64,000 bases of DNA from Atrina japonica (GCA_030159075.1 BROG01000300.1:653001-717000), one strand, 5' to 3'. Positions 25,300 through 38,930 are shown, counted from the first letter of the stretch. A program made the numbers and translations. The notes: generated by a model from the sequence alone, not told the origin.

Positions 25300-26205
25300 A
25301 TAACACAATGCCTTCTTGATCTAGATTGAAAGCAATTGAACTAACTTTAACATAGACGGTCTCTGTTAATAGTATCTTTTAATTTATAATGATATTAGAT
25401 CTTTTATATAAAGGACAGATTGAAATAAAATGAAATTCGTCTTCCAGTTCATTTGAAATACGTTTATTTACAAACTCAACTCTTTCTCTTCCTACAATAT
25501 TTGTGTATCTAGTTTTTGATACCAAGTTTATGTGAGTTAATCGGAATCTACAATTACATTATTTGTATAAAAACATTTAGGCGATGCTTCAGGTAATTGT
25601 GTTTTACACTGATTTTGAAACGGGTTTTTGTCTGCAACATAAAAGGAGTTTAACCTCGCCCAATTAACTGTCATGAGAATCAATGTTACCATGCATAAAT
25701 TCATAAACGGACTTCAAAATGCAATTGTCCGTTGTGAGTAGTTTTAACCAATATTTCAAAAGTGGATATTTTTCTATGTATATACAATGACAGTCTAACC
25801 AAATCCGAATTAATCATATTGTACGGAACACTTCCCTTTACGTTTAATATTATTTTACAAAAATCAGTATGTGCACGCTCTATATCTTTTCTATGACTAA
25901 ATTTCCAAACTTCGACTCCGTAATTTAAAACACTTTTGACATACGTATGAAAGACATATGATTTTGTCTCAACATTTAAAACTTGAGAGTTACAAATATA
26001 AAAAATATCTCCATCGATTTATAATATTAACAGCTTTCTGATAGTCAACAAAGCAACAATATAGATCTAGTTTCCTTTTACAGTAAAGATTGTTTTGTGT
26101 AATGCTATGTAGTGCAAAAAATGCATCTACGGTGCTAAAACATGATGTGAAAGCAAACTGACAGTCGGATAATATATCTTTATTTTTAACCAGTTCACCA
26201 GTGTA
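25300..26205 (-). mobile_element. Decayed non-LTR (LINE) retrotransposon, RT to C-terminal part
   Basis: Translating the minus strand by eye gives, in order, a fingers-type block (SDCQFAFTSCFSTVDAFFAL near 26160-26100), then YCCFVDYQKAVNIINRW, the motif-A region with the catalytic Asp retained but the FD pair changed to VN. After an internal deletion that removes the YADD region comes SVLNYGVEVW with RKDIERAHTDFCK (about 25930-25850). Further on is CRFRLTHINLVSKTRYTNIV, and then ELEDEFHFISICPLYKRSN (about 25550-25400). This block order fits the C-terminal half of a CR1/Jockey-like LINE RT protein. It is broken by several stops and frameshifts and is a pseudogene. Confidence 0.7.
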
Positions 26206-26212
26206 ATATAAA

Positions 26213-26860
26213 AAATCTCAGATACGAAAGTATAAATCAATAGAATGTCCAGGACATAGATACAAATCCGGTAAAAATGGGTATATACGGACCTCTGGAA
26301 ACCAAGACGTGGGATCAGGTGCCATTGAGGAGTAAGCATACCCTGTCGACCGGTTACACCCGCCGTGAGTTCACAGTCAAGTCCAATGAAATACGTGAGA
26401 AATGAATCCTCGTCACAATTGGTACAGACGTCTCAACAACCGCCAACGAAAAAGCAACTCAACATTTCATTTAATAAAAAAGAGTAATCGCAAACAAGAC
26501 TATTATACCGACCGTAAAATTTGTGGAACGTTCACATTAAACGCGGTTTTCGATATCCCTGTGTCAATAATTTGTCAGTAAGTAGTTTACCTCTGTCTAT
26601 GAAATCTTCATATGTTGTACATATCGGATCGTTTGTGAAATATAAACTCCATATGCGGGTGACTGTCGGATATTACTACTTAAATGTAGAAAATATACGA
26701 TGGGAAAGTCGAAGTCGTCGCGTTTGCCGTATAGCTTAGTTGCTAATTTCCCGTCTGTGTCTATATTCAGTAAAATGTCTAAGTATAAAGCGTGTGTGAT
26801 TGATTCTGTTGTATCTTTAATTTCTAGTTCGCATATTAATAATCAAATACTAATAATGTC
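26213..26860 (-). mobile_element. Penelope-like element, 3' fragment
   Basis: It starts at the conserved 3' end (TCTCAGATACGAAAGTATAA at 26217), runs through the 3' UTR and extends through the coding C-terminus to the 'tctaagtataaagcgtgtgt' segment near 26780 and beyond, ending about 26840-26860. It is a 5'-truncated and diverged copy. Confidence 0.85.
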
Positions 26861-26888
26861 TAATAGTAGTAGCTCATTTTGTTAGGAT

Positions 26889-28044
<1,156 letters not shown>

Positions 28045-28230
28045 TTTTGAATGTTGTTTTACGCCACATTCAAGATTTTCCCAATGACATGGTGTCAATT
28101 TTAGTTGTGGAGAATAGAACCCGGTTACAATGTACCCAGGAAGAGACCACTGCCCTTCCGCAAGTAAACAAGCAAAGTTTCTCAAAAATATAAGCTCAAG
28201 GCCAAGCGGGACTTAAAGCTGTGCTGAACA
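28045..28230 (-). mobile_element. tRNA-derived SINE (family B), old copy
   Basis: On the minus strand: a box-B-like GCTTTAAGTCCCGCTTG remnant near 28215, then TTGAGAAACTTTGCTTGT, TTCCTGGGTACATTGTAACC, and a tail TTGAATGTGGCGTAAAACAA ending at 28045. It aligns in order with the copies at 30220-30472 and 56311-56757. Confidence 0.65.
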
Positions 28231-28845
28231 GAACTGAAATACTTCATGGTTAAACACGTGATGCTTTATTGAGTCCTTAATCATATCGGCATTTAATCAC
28301 GTGATCAAGATATTGATTATTTGATAACATCGATGTTTTTTGTCTGCCATGTTATTTGAGAATTTCAGGTCATATTAAGGTGAAGAAATATAATAATCAA
28401 CTTTTTTTTAGAACCAAATCACATAAACAAATCTTAAACAAAAGGCAATGTCGTCACAGTACGTAAAAAGTGAATTTTAATGAATATAGTATTACACGTT
28501 TTATTTCTCTGTAGCCACGACTGTTTGTTTTATGATAGATGGCCTTAAGTACACAACGCAGCTAATATTTAAGGATTGTTTATCATTTTTGGAAGTGCTG
28601 CACATTGGATTTTTTCCATGAGCCATTTTTCCCCCAATGAAAAATAATCATTATATTTATATACATTGCCATTTTCTGTGAAACTTTATTCAGCTGGATA
28701 CGAAATTCGTTTTATATAATTGACTTTGTGGGGGTGTTTTCCATATGACGAAACAGCTCAACACTTGTGTAACCTGAAAAGTAGTTCTCTTCTCTGCCCA
28801 GAAATACTAAACGGAATTAAGGTTTATTTTCTTTTTTGTTCGATT
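28231..28845. other. Intronic DNA, nothing recognised
   Basis: No supported feature. Confidence 0.4.
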
Positions 28846-28905
28846 CACGCAGACATCTGAAAATCCAGAGGTGTGATCAGGTGGCACAGAAGAGTAGAAC
28901 AATTA
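28846..28905 (-). mobile_element. Penelope-like element, small 3' scrap
   Basis: The sequence 'cagacatctgaaaatccaga' followed by GGTGTGATCAGGTGGCACAG aligns with the conserved 3' UTR block of the family. It is short and diverged. Confidence 0.5.
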
Positions 28906-29539
28906 GAGCAGAACAAAAATTCATGTAAAATTTCTTTGAAATTGACTTATGTTTTAGAAAAGCGTGTTTTCTTATGAAAATGGTTAAAAGCGGATCGCTA
29001 AATTCTCTCAAACACTGCGTTTATATACAGTCTTGACATTACAGATCTTAGTTTAAACTATGTTACATTGAAAATGGAAAAACATTTCCCGTTGATATTA
29101 GACCCAGCAATAACATTTATTTGATCTTTACAATTTGAAATTACTTAACATCATTATATATATATATACATATATATATTGCAATAGACGTAGTTTTAAG
29201 AGAAATATATATCAGTTGGTAGAGAGCGAATATAGAAATATCGAGCGAAAGGTACTTAAGTTAAACATGAGAAGAAATACACGGTGGAAGTCTTTTTTTC
29301 AGTATGCATGACATACATTTGTTTTCAATTGGTTAATCATAAAGTGTTTCAGTTTGATCATTAAAGACATTTTAAACTTGACTTAGCCATATTATAATCT
29401 CAGTCTCATTAACAATATTGGGAATGTTGGGCGTTCTATGATGTTTTGGGGATTTTTTTTACAGAAGTAACCCAGCATCCTTGTACATGAAACAGTACAA
29501 AAAGCACAAATACAAATTATTGACCGCTAGGATGTTATC

Positions 29540-29795
29540 GAGACAATATACAAATCTGGTGAACATTGGCTAAAGACGGACATTTGGAAGATCCAGAAGT
29601 GGGATCAGGTGTCACGAATAATTAAGCATTTCCTCTCAACCAGTCACAATCGCTGAGAGTCAAGTGGATTTCGAATGAAATATGCATGGAATAAATCCTC
29701 GTCAAAATCAAAATGAATGATGCAACAACTACTACTGAACGGGTTACACAATATTTCAGTTAAGAAAACAGTACAAATGTACTCACATTAATCCT
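29540..29795 (-). mobile_element. Penelope-like element, diverged 3' fragment
   Basis: The blocks 'atacaaatctggtgaacatt', AAGTGGGATCAGGTGTCACG, 'aataaatcctcgtcaaaatc' and 'acacaatatttcagttaaga' follow the family order. Divergence is much higher than at 39 or 49 kb, so this is an old insertion. Confidence 0.6.
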
Positions 29796-30219
29796 TCAGT
29801 GCCAATAAGTAGGGACATAATGTTAAGCGATGTCGTCTGCTTATGACGCAATGTCGTCTGCTTATTATTTCATCAGCGGCGCAAATTGATGTCTGTAATT
29901 CCAACCAGATATGGGAATGGAAACATAGCATATGGATTTACTTTCCATGCCCAAACAATCGATTATGGTAGTTTCTATCCACTTGTTTGCCTTGTTTTCG
30001 GGTATGCCTTATATATGTGATTGTACCATGACATGTTTGCTAACGATCTGGGTCTTTTATCTGCTACATTCCGATTCACAGACGTTGCTCGGTCGATGTA
30101 ACCTTTTGACTATCATACGGAATATTCTACTCACTAATCAGTTATGACAAACTTCACGGGAAAATTTGTCTATTCCTTACTGGTTATTCTTAGATACCGT
30201 GACAAATATAAACAATCAC

Positions 30220-30472
30220 GGGGCCTCCTCGATCGAGTAGTTAAAGCATGGCCTGTTGGACCACGAAGTTTCTCAATTATGGTCACTGCAGGTTCGAGTC
30301 CTGCTGGAACTTAAGTTGATTTTTGTGAGGAAGTTTGCCACTTTACTTACAAAATTCCGGTCGTCTTTTCCCGGGTAACCGGTTTCCCTATCACCACCAT
30401 TAAACACTGGCTGCCACCATATAACAGAAAAAATGTTGAGTGTGGCGTAAAACACCATTCAAAATAAAAGCC
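30220..30472 (+). mobile_element. tRNA-derived SINE (family B), full-length copy
   Basis: The tRNA-like head starts GGGCCTCCTCGATCGAGTAG with a box-A-like region, followed by box B GGTTCGAGTCCTGC near 30292. A body containing GAGGAAGTTTGCCACTTTAC and CCGGGTAACCGGTTTCCC follows. The tail is GTTGAGTGTGGCGTAAAACA followed by an A-rich end. A family of such SINEs is expected in molluscs. RNA polymerase III would read it from the internal promoter. Confidence 0.75.
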
Positions 30473-32100
30473 AAAAGGAACGATCACTCTAGCCTGTGTA
30501 ATTTGAATGTCGTAAGGTTATTTTGACCTAAAATGTAAACTCGCCGAGGTCAAGGAAGGGTTCAAGAAACTCCGCCCCACCAGGTTATATGAAATTTCAC
30601 TACAATGTATATCTTTGCTATATAATTTGATTCATATCATAATGATACTTGATGTGTTCGTTTATGACCAACATTCTGCAGTGGAAGAGTTATGGGACTG
30701 AACTTCCATTATCAATTTAGCTCCTAGATGGCAGTGTCTTTCACACAAACATATTATGTATCAAAATTACATTTTCATATGAAAGGATGACGGCTTATTT
30801 AATTAGATTTTTTCCGTTTGTCATCTAATACAAAAAAGAGTTCATTAGAGATAGATACAGTAGAAGCAGTGAGGCCAATGAACTGCAAACTGTTTGCTAT
30901 TTGATAACATAATTTTAAATGGGGTAGAATAATTGGCATAAAAGAGACATAATAAAACGTTCATTAACTTTTAAATCACAGACCATCCTCGAAAACATGA
31001 GATGCTTATGAAGTAATATTTAGAACGACATTAATTTGTTTTGAGTATAAGGAGCAAATTCTAATGACTTTGCAGAATAATTTATGTTTTTAAACATTTT
31101 CGATACTATAAAAATCGGGATTTTATGAGGAGAGTTGCGGAAGAGAAATATGAAAAATGGCACAAAAGTTAAAATAACGTCGAATTATGCGTAGTGATTG
31201 TTGGTCCTTTATTTTTATAGAGCCGCAAACTTCATTTGAAGAGAGAGAGACAGAGAGACAGAGAGACAGAGTATAATAAATAAAAATGTATTCTGTTTTA
31301 GCATTATAGGCTTTTAAAGAAATAACATTACATTTCATTCTTTGCAGTCTCAATTGCTCCTTTTTCAAGCCATAAATACACTACTTGTACTTCAAAAGAA
31401 TTATGTGGAAAGTAATCATCAAAGTATATCAGTTTGCTATTAAATGAATAAAGTGCAGTTCATCCATTTCATGTTGAATGACAACTCTACATTACCTTAA
31501 AACTAATTTCTCGATTTCTTATAATTATTTACATTGATATAACATCCACCTTGACCAAACAATAAGTCGTGAGATGTGTATAAGTACATTACCAAATTGA
31601 TACGATACAATTAAGATATTCTGTTTGAAACAGTTTTTAAAACCTTAATATAAATCTCGTATGGTTAGATTAAATTTTGTGCTTTTATTTTTTTTTAAAG
31701 ATTAAATCACCTCTATAAAACACTTCATTTTTGTCAGACAACTATTTACTGTGTATTTAGATGGTAAAGTTTTCAATACAGAACTGTATTTTTAGTCCTA
31801 TATAACATGATTGGCAATATTGGAGACGATATCCTTTGCCTATTTCTGACTCATCAGGATACGCCGTGCAATAAATGCTATAACATTGGTTTTCAAATTT
31901 CGTAGAAAGTCATAAATCGTTAATAGAAACGCAAGTGTTCAATAGTTATACACTTCCGCTTCTTAAATTAACACATTTGGAGAAATTGTGCATTGACACG
32001 CAAAATATATATAGCATGATAAACACATTGAACTCTGATTGTTCTTGATTAGAGTTAACCGAAAAACTAAAAGTAAGCATTCTAGAAAAATAATCATTTG
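30473..32100. other. Intronic DNA, nothing recognised
   Basis: About 1.6 kb. It includes a short (GAGACA)n tract at 31240-31270. No gene or known repeat end is seen. Confidence 0.4.
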
Positions 32101-32105
32101 CATAT

Positions 32106-32285
32106 ACAGTAAAACTTGCTTTAGTGACCACCTGTATCTAAAGACATCCTAGTCAAAAAGATCATTTATTGCTGTTCCCAATAGTATCATTTGTGTACAA
32201 ATTAACCTCTTTATAAATACCACCTCCCTATAAAGATTGGGTTTCTTGTGTCACTATGGGCGTCTTTATATACAGGTTTCACTGT
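32106..32285. mobile_element. MITE with ACAGTRAAACYTG inverted ends
   Basis: The left end ACAGTAAAACTTG at 32106 and the right end CAGGTTTCACTGT at 32273-32285 are inverted repeats. The next inner blocks (CTGTATCTAAAGAC and GTCTTTATATACAG) are also complementary. The termini sit beside TA/TAT, as expected for a Tc1/mariner-type MITE. No transposase is present. It directly abuts a retroelement fragment on its right. Confidence 0.65.
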
Positions 32286-32286
32286 T

Positions 32287-32700
32287 ATCCGATATACCAG
32301 CGCCTGCTCAACATACGAGCGTTTAATATACAGAGGCAAATTGCTTACTGATAAGATAATGTCACAAAAATATCACGATATGCGCTTAATGTCAACGTTT
32401 TGCAGATTTTAAGGTCGGTTTTATTTCCTTGTTTGCAATTTCAGTGTTTCACTGGCACTGGATTAAATGTTCAATCGCCTCTATGATAGTAGTTGATGAA
32501 TTGTCTTTATATGATTCATTCCTCGATCATTTCATTTGCATCTGACAGTGGACTGGCAGGCATGTGTGACCTGTTGACAATGAAAGCATACTTCTCCATG
32601 ACACCTATTACCGTCACTAGATTTTCAGAGCTCCGTGTGTTTATTATATACACCTGATTTGTATATTGTCCCATTGAGCGATTAGTTCATTTGTTTCTGT
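32287..32700 (+). mobile_element. Penelope-like element, diverged 3' fragment
   Basis: The plus frame reads IRYTSACSTYERLIYRGKLL then DMRLMSTFCRF and a stop, matching the C-terminal RT part of the family. Decayed 3' UTR blocks follow, including 'gtgacctgttgacaatgaaa' and 'cagagctccgtgtgt'. It is an old copy. Confidence 0.6.
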
Positions 32701-33785
32701 GATCTTATAATGTTAGGAGGTATTTCCTGAGCAATAGTTTTGAAATAAAGGTCAAATAATTCCCTAGAATGACTGATGTTTTCGACCAAACTTCATTAAT
32801 CATTATACAGGAATTTTGAATAGAGGTATAGATCCCGAGTTAAAAAGCGGTATAGGACAAAGTAAAACACTAAAAGGTAATGTATTTTTCTAACCGTATA
32901 CGAATAGCCAGTTCTAGCCTTAACCCTTTCACTGATAATATGGAAATGGTATTTGACCTATCCTATTGTCCTGAACGGGTCTAATTTCTTCTATAGTGTC
33001 TAAACGGTTAAGATAAAGAATACATTGTAATTGTTATGTGCTCACGCTCATGATTTCCCCCCTCTCCATATCTCTAATGTTAAGATTTTTTAAGGATCTA
33101 ATCACCTTAATCTCAATAGTACTCATGTCACTTTCTGTAAAGTGCAATAGCAAAACGCCATCTTTACCTATTATTATTCAGGAAAAAAATATTCTATAGG
33201 ACTAGCTGATTTAGTATCTACGTGTAGCAATTATCCAAGCTGTAAATACATAACGGCAACACCACAATATACTTCTTTTGGCAAATGTTAGTATTAATAT
33301 AATGAGATCTGAAAAGATTAATCATCATCATATCTAGAGTAATGACTATCAAGTGGTAATATGGACAAAAACAAAACCACTTTACTGGTGAATATTTCTC
33401 ATAGAGCAAGTGCAGATAGGTGAATTTAACGGACTTTTTCACGGAATTTCATAAGACTTATTTTCAGATATCTTTATCTATTAACTAGAGTAAACATTCA
33501 AGGTATTGTTTGGGAACAATGAATTGAACCTTCTATTCATCAAATCCGCCTAATTGAGTGAAGTTTGTCAGATTGACTTTCGCGTATTGACTTCGCTTTA
33601 TAGATCAAATTTATTTAGTGATTTTGCAGTTTCTTGTTATTTTCACTTAGATCTAGTTCGATCTACATTCCGTTGTTACTTTGAGGTTAGTTTTTTAGTT
33701 GTCCTGTTTGATTTCCATTTTCATTTATTTATTGTTTTATCATGCTGTACATGTAATATGTAGCATATCTTTCACTCTCCGAGTG
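32701..33785. other. Intronic DNA, nothing recognised
   Basis: About 1.1 kb with no supported feature. An open frame at 33554-33763 is Phe/Ser-rich and shows no domain. Confidence 0.4.
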
Positions 33786-33850
33786 TGTGTGTGTGTGTGT
33801 GCGTGCGCGCGTGCGTGTGTGTGTGTGGATGCTTGCGTGAGAGTGTGTAT
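33786..33850. repeat. (TG)n tract
   Basis: GTGTGT with CGCG-type interruptions over about 65 bases. Confidence 0.9.
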
Positions 33851-34007
33851 ATGTACTTTTTGTCATGTTATTCTTATCGTGTTGTCATGAAAAGGGACAG
33901 ATCGACGCGAAATTTTGACATTCATTTTGTCCGTGTCGGTAGTCATTTTAGTGTTTTATATATTCTTTCCCTGATTTGTATCTATTGCTTAGATCTGACA
34001 CACTAGG

Positions 34008-34009
<2 letters not shown>

Positions 34010-34072
<63 letters not shown>

Positions 34073-34119
34073 GCTCTAAAACCAACAACACTATATATCC
34101 AACAAGGGTATATATATAG

Positions 34120-34196
<77 letters not shown>
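34010..34196. repeat. Two (TA)n microsatellites with a short spacer
   Basis: TA tracts at 34010-34068 and 34128-34196, separated by about 60 bases that also include TATATATAGGG repeats. Confidence 0.95.
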
Positions 34197-34199
<3 letters not shown>

Positions 34200-34200
<1 letters not shown>

Positions 34201-34708
34201 CGCTTTTTGTTCTTTTATATCAATTCAAAGGGGAAGCAGTTGAAAAAAAAACCCACAGAACCTGTAATTACTTTCTCGCTGTTATTAATTTCTCAAATAG
34301 ACATACGATTATGAGCTTGTATATGAAGTCCAAAAACCGGTATTACCCTGAGTAGTTTGAACTTTTCACCGTACGATTCCATCAATAATGCCAACTATTT
34401 TTATACGCAAAACATTGTTCCGTTTATTAAGAAAGAATTTATGTCTTGGATCTGATAGGAATTTAATTAATAAGAAAATAAAATAACGACAACGGAAATA
34501 GAAAGCTTAGCAATTGTTACAAAATGTATTTCCAATGACGCAAAAAACATCGCAGCTGTATCAGATTATTATAATCATAAATCAGTCAAATGCAGTGTAG
34601 CATTATGCAAAACATGGCGCAATGGTGTGAATGGTAATTAAATAAAATATATTGTACTTTGGAATAACTCTTAGGATTCTAAGCAATCTGATGTAATAAT
34701 GAAACATG
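34200..34708. other. Intronic DNA, nothing recognised
   Basis: No supported feature. Confidence 0.4.
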
Positions 34709-34823
34709 TCACCTGATCCCACCTCTTGGTTTCCAGAGGTCCGTGTTTGTCCATTTTACTAGATTTGTATCTATATTCTGAAGATCCTAAAGATTTATAC
34801 TGTGATATCTGAGATTTTTTATA
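34709..34823 (+). mobile_element. Penelope-like element, 3'-terminal fragment
   Basis: CACCTGATCCCACCTCTTGG followed by the conserved end, finishing with TATCTGAGATTTTTTATA. About 115 bp, only the last part of the 3' UTR. Confidence 0.85.
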
Positions 34824-35089
34824 TTTCGATATATGTGTGATATAAATTTTATGTCACTCTTTCTCCAGCTGCAATGCTGAGCATGATGCCTTTTTTGACT
34901 CTTAATTCTAACACGTCATGCACGTCTCTTTTTCAATACATATATATTATCCATAGTCAATGAGACTAATTCATGTACCACTTGATAACGGATTTGGTTT
35001 GTGCGGTTCTAGTATCTCCAATGGTACGCAATCTTCCCGCTGAAATGACGTTACCGCCAGACATCGTCTGCTTGCATCATTCGATCATT

Positions 35090-35545
35090 AATAGAATATT
35101 ATAAACATAATACCAAAGTTAAAATGCTCTAATACCAAAGTTAAAATGCTCAAGACGGTCGTTTCTGTCAATTAGACTTCATCAGTTGAGCTCCAATTTC
35201 TAAAGAGAAAATGGTATCATACAAGGTCAAATAATAAATCAAAAAGTATAGCCTAATACTTCTAAAAGTAACCACTGTAAAATGATGACTATCATAGCTT
35301 TAGAAAGATTTGGAATTTAAATGGTGTCATCAGTGCCAAATACTAATTTAGTATAAGATTATCAGCTGGTACCGAAATACCACATATTATGTTTATGTAT
35401 ACCATCGGGGACTTAAACGGTCAACCAGCAGCGGCAACGGCCTAGTGGTTATAAATATTGTAAACATTATACCAAACTTAAAATGCTCAAGACGATCGTT
35501 TCTGTCAATTAGACTTCATCAGTTGAGCTCCAATTTCAAATGTAA
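35090..35545 (+). repeat. R repeat with both terminal direct repeats
   Basis: The terminal block GCTCAAGACGRTCGTTTCTG begins at 35148 and again at 35485, a 337-bp period. Between them lie the 'gtatcatacaaggtcaaata', 'gatgactatc' and CCATCGGGGACTTAAACGG segments. A short local duplication of 'ataccaaagttaaaatgctc' precedes the first block. Confidence 0.85.
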
Positions 35546-35630
35546 ATGTATTTTCTAAAGAGAAAGTAGTGAAACAATAGGCCCGCACATATTTTATCGT
35601 TGTACAAAGTATCCATCTATTGATTTCGGT

Positions 35631-35633
<3 letters not shown>

Positions 35634-35722
<89 letters not shown>
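35634..35722. repeat. (TA)n microsatellite
   Basis: About 90 bases of TA with two phase breaks. Confidence 0.95.
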
Positions 35723-35724
<2 letters not shown>

Positions 35725-36744
35725 ATATAGGTAGCAAGAAAACAGAAAATGTCCATTTTAGGACATGGATTTTTTTTGTATAGCTAGCAATCAATTTTCA
35801 CAAATATCTCAAAATAAGAAAATGGAATGTGATTACACTTCCGACTGATATTACCGACCTCCTTCACCCAATCTATTTACAACGTATAGTCAACTACAAA
35901 CTATGAAACTATTTCGTTTGAAGTGTAATGATAATTAATGAAATGGAAATTTCTTTTTATTACAAAAGATTGCTTTAATGAGTAGCAATAGAAATTTTAT
36001 AAACGGTACAGTAAATTTGTGAATGAATAAATGACTACCAATCTGTTATTTTGAAATATTACTTACAAAAAACATCTGAAAAATATCGATTTAAGGTATT
36101 TTTGCAACATGCAATGTTTGAAAACCCCGAACAATTATTCCTACATAATCATGACCAGTGTTGGGACTTCCCATTTCAACTGACATTTCCGTAACATCAA
36201 CCATTTTATTCCTGATACAAACAATATATCATTATACAATTTTTGCAAAATCGTAAAAGTTCCACCCTCTTGTAATTTCTCCCCTAACGTCAGTAAACAT
36301 TTACTATCGAATTCTGAATACTAAAGTACAACTAAATACTATTATTCATGAAAATCTAATAATACAAAAGTCCTCACCAATCACATGCCTTTATTTTGTT
36401 ATCGTGGTAACTAACATTGACCATTGAATTAGTTATGATAAAAAAATACCAATTACAGGATCTTATTTCGTTACCCTGATAACCGCTGCTTCCAAAACAG
36501 TTACCATAGAATTCAATATACCAAAACGCCCTAACAGGCTATTTTACATAAAACTATATAACTAGAATTTCGTGAAAATATCAAAATAATTATGCCTCCT
36601 GAGTTATTTCCCCCGGTGTTTTTGGACACTTAATTTAACAATTTTAAAATATCTTGACATGATACCTTTTGCTGTAAATTACAATCGATATACTACTGAA
36701 TTTGCACGGTGATATAAAGCTATTATTTGTTAAGAATAGTGTTA
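35725..36744. other. Intronic DNA, nothing recognised
   Basis: About 1 kb without coding or repeat signals I can name. Confidence 0.4.
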
Positions 36745-37265
36745 GGTTATAAAGTTTCCAATATTTAGAACCACTAGGTCGTTGCCACTGCTGGTGGACC
36801 GTTTGAGTCCCCGAGGGTATACATATACCTACTATTTGGTCTTTCTGTACCACCTGATGATCTTATACTTTAAATATATAATATTTGGCACTGATAACAC
36901 CATTTAAATTTTAAATTATTCAAAACCTAAGATGATCATCTTTTTACAGAGGGTACTCTTAGACGGATCTGGCTAAATTTTTTATTGGACCTTGTACTAT
37001 ATAAAAAAAAATCTCAGATACCAAAGTATAAATCAATAGAATGTCCAGGACATAGATACAAATCCGGTAAAAATTTTCAAACATGAACCTCTGGAAACCA
37101 AGAGTCGGGATTTTAGGTATTTAGGTCCCCGTAAAATAAGAGTTTTGAGGCATTCATTATACGACTTTCCCTTTAGAAAATATATTTAAAATTGGAGCTC
37201 AACCGATGAAGTCTAATTGACAGAAACGATCGTCTTGAGCATAACTTTGGTATTACATTTATAAT
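36745..37265 (-). repeat. R repeat interrupted by a retroelement fragment
   Basis: The R middle block (GGTGGACCGTTTGAGTCCCC near 36793) runs to about 37000. It resumes at about 37163 with 'tttagaaaatatatttaaaa' and the terminal block 'gacagaaacgatcgtcttga' near 37220. The gap is filled by the Penelope-like fragment at 37008-37112 plus about 50 bases of unknown sequence. Confidence 0.75.
37008..37112 (-). mobile_element. Penelope-like element, 3'-terminal fragment nested in an R repeat
   Basis: It begins AATCTCAGATACCAAAGTAT and runs to 'ggaaaccaagagtcgggat'. About 105 bp of the 3' end only. Confidence 0.85.
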
Positions 37266-37269
37266 ATTT

Positions 37270-37690
37270 TTATGCAAATAACATATTAACTATTTACATG
37301 GCAATATTATGTAAATACGAAACCATTTAAACAATAAAAGATATTGCCAGCTCATTGTGATCTTACTGAAATTTGCATAAATGTAATACTGAATTTACAT
37401 TAATCAATTGAAACCATCCGCCCAATATCTTTTGTCAATCCAAAGGATAATTACAGTATTTGACGTGTGCGAGTCAATGATAGGGTGAAACAAATCGAGG
37501 AAGTGATAGAGATTCCGACCGATTGGTGATGGCATGAAATTGATTATGCATGTACGTGTAATCTTTGGTATGTTACAATCGTTCTTCTTTCAGTTATGTA
37601 ATCTGATTGGCATTGATGTCAAGACAGAAGTGTTCTTTGTAAATGAACGTGGTTTATCATCTTTTTAATCGACATATGTAAATGATTTTA
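37270..37690. other. Intronic DNA, nothing recognised
   Basis: No supported feature. Confidence 0.4.
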
Positions 37691-37692
37691 AA

Positions 37693-38262
37693 AATCTCAG
37701 ATACCAAAGTATGAATCAATAGAATGTCCAGGACAAAAGATACAAATCCGGCAAATATGAACAAACACGGACCTCTGGAAACAAAGAGGTGGGATCAAGT
37801 GCCATGAAGGAGTAAGCATCCCCTGCCGACCGGTCACACCCACCGTGACTCCACAGAAAAATGGAAAAACACGGATCTCTCGAAACCAAAACGTGGGATC
37901 AGGTGCCATGGAGGAGTAAGCATCCCCTGTCGATCGGCCACACCCGCCGTGAGTCCACAGTCAAGTCCAATGAAACAAGTGAGGAGTGTATCCTCGTCAA
38001 AATTGGTACAGACGTCTCAACAACCGCCAACGAAAAGGCAACTCAACATTTCACTTAGTGAAACAGAGTAGTCGCAAACAAGACTATTATACCGACCGTA
38101 AAGTGGACAAACACGGACCAGAGGTGGGATCAGTTTCCATGGAGGAGTAAGCATTCCATGTCGACCGGTCACATCAGCCGTGAGTCTAGAGAAAAATATA
38201 GAAACACGGACCTCTGGAAACCAAGAGGTGGGATCATGTGCCATGGAGGAGTAAGCATCCCC
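37693..38262 (-). mobile_element. Mosaic of four Penelope-like 3' modules
   Basis: The conserved 3' UTR module (CACGGACCTCTGGAAACCAA type through the GTGAGTCCACAG type) occurs four times in the same orientation: about 37693-37857, 37858-38099, 38103-38190 and 38191-38262. Only the first has the true 3' terminus, and only the second extends into coding sequence. The junctions follow 'CACAG/CTAGAG-aaaaat' or 'ccgtaaag'. Confidence 0.8.
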
Positions 38263-38494
38263 TCATTAAACTTAGGATTTATACAACCGGAACTTTGTTA
38301 TTCAACAGTAATTCAGCATTTAGATGCTGTTTCCAAAAATTTCAGCATAGATATATTCTACAAATCACAGGACTTAAATGCTTAGTTTGTGTTTCATTAT
38401 CATCTTGTGAGTGTATAAATGTATTTTTCATCTTTTTCAGCTGATGAAAAAGGATAACCGTTATGACTGTATTGTTTAAATTGAAAAATAAGCC

Positions 38495-38690
38495 CATGTT
38501 TAGGAAAAGATAGCTGGGATCAGGTGTCATGGAGGGGAGTAAATATCCCCAGTTAACTGCAGTGAGTCTGCAGTCAAATTAAGTTGAGATAGGTGAAGAA
38601 CAAATGATCATCACAATTGGTACAAACAACCTATATGGAACAAGCAACTCAAAATTTCATTTAGTGACACAGAGTAATCAATACGAAAAA
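38495..38690 (-). mobile_element. Penelope-like element, diverged 3' fragment
   Basis: TGGGATCAGGTGTCATGGAG, 'gtgagtctgcagtcaaatta', 'caattggtacaaacaaccta' and 'caaaatttcatttagtgaca' follow the family order. Confidence 0.65.
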
Positions 38691-38702
38691 CTGAGCACGC
38701 CC

Positions 38703-38807
<105 letters not shown>

Positions 38808-38811
38808 CATG

Positions 38812-38930
38812 TTCTCTTTAGAAAATCTTTTTAAAATTGTAGCTAAGATGATGAAATTTAATTGACAGAAACGATCGTCTTGACCATTATAACTTTGGTA
38901 TTATCTTTATGATATCTATATCAATTTTGC
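38812..38930 (-). repeat. R repeat terminal fragment
   Basis: 'ctctttagaaaatcttttta' followed by GACAGAAACGATCGTCTTGA near 38865 and 'actttggtattatctttatg'. Confidence 0.75.
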
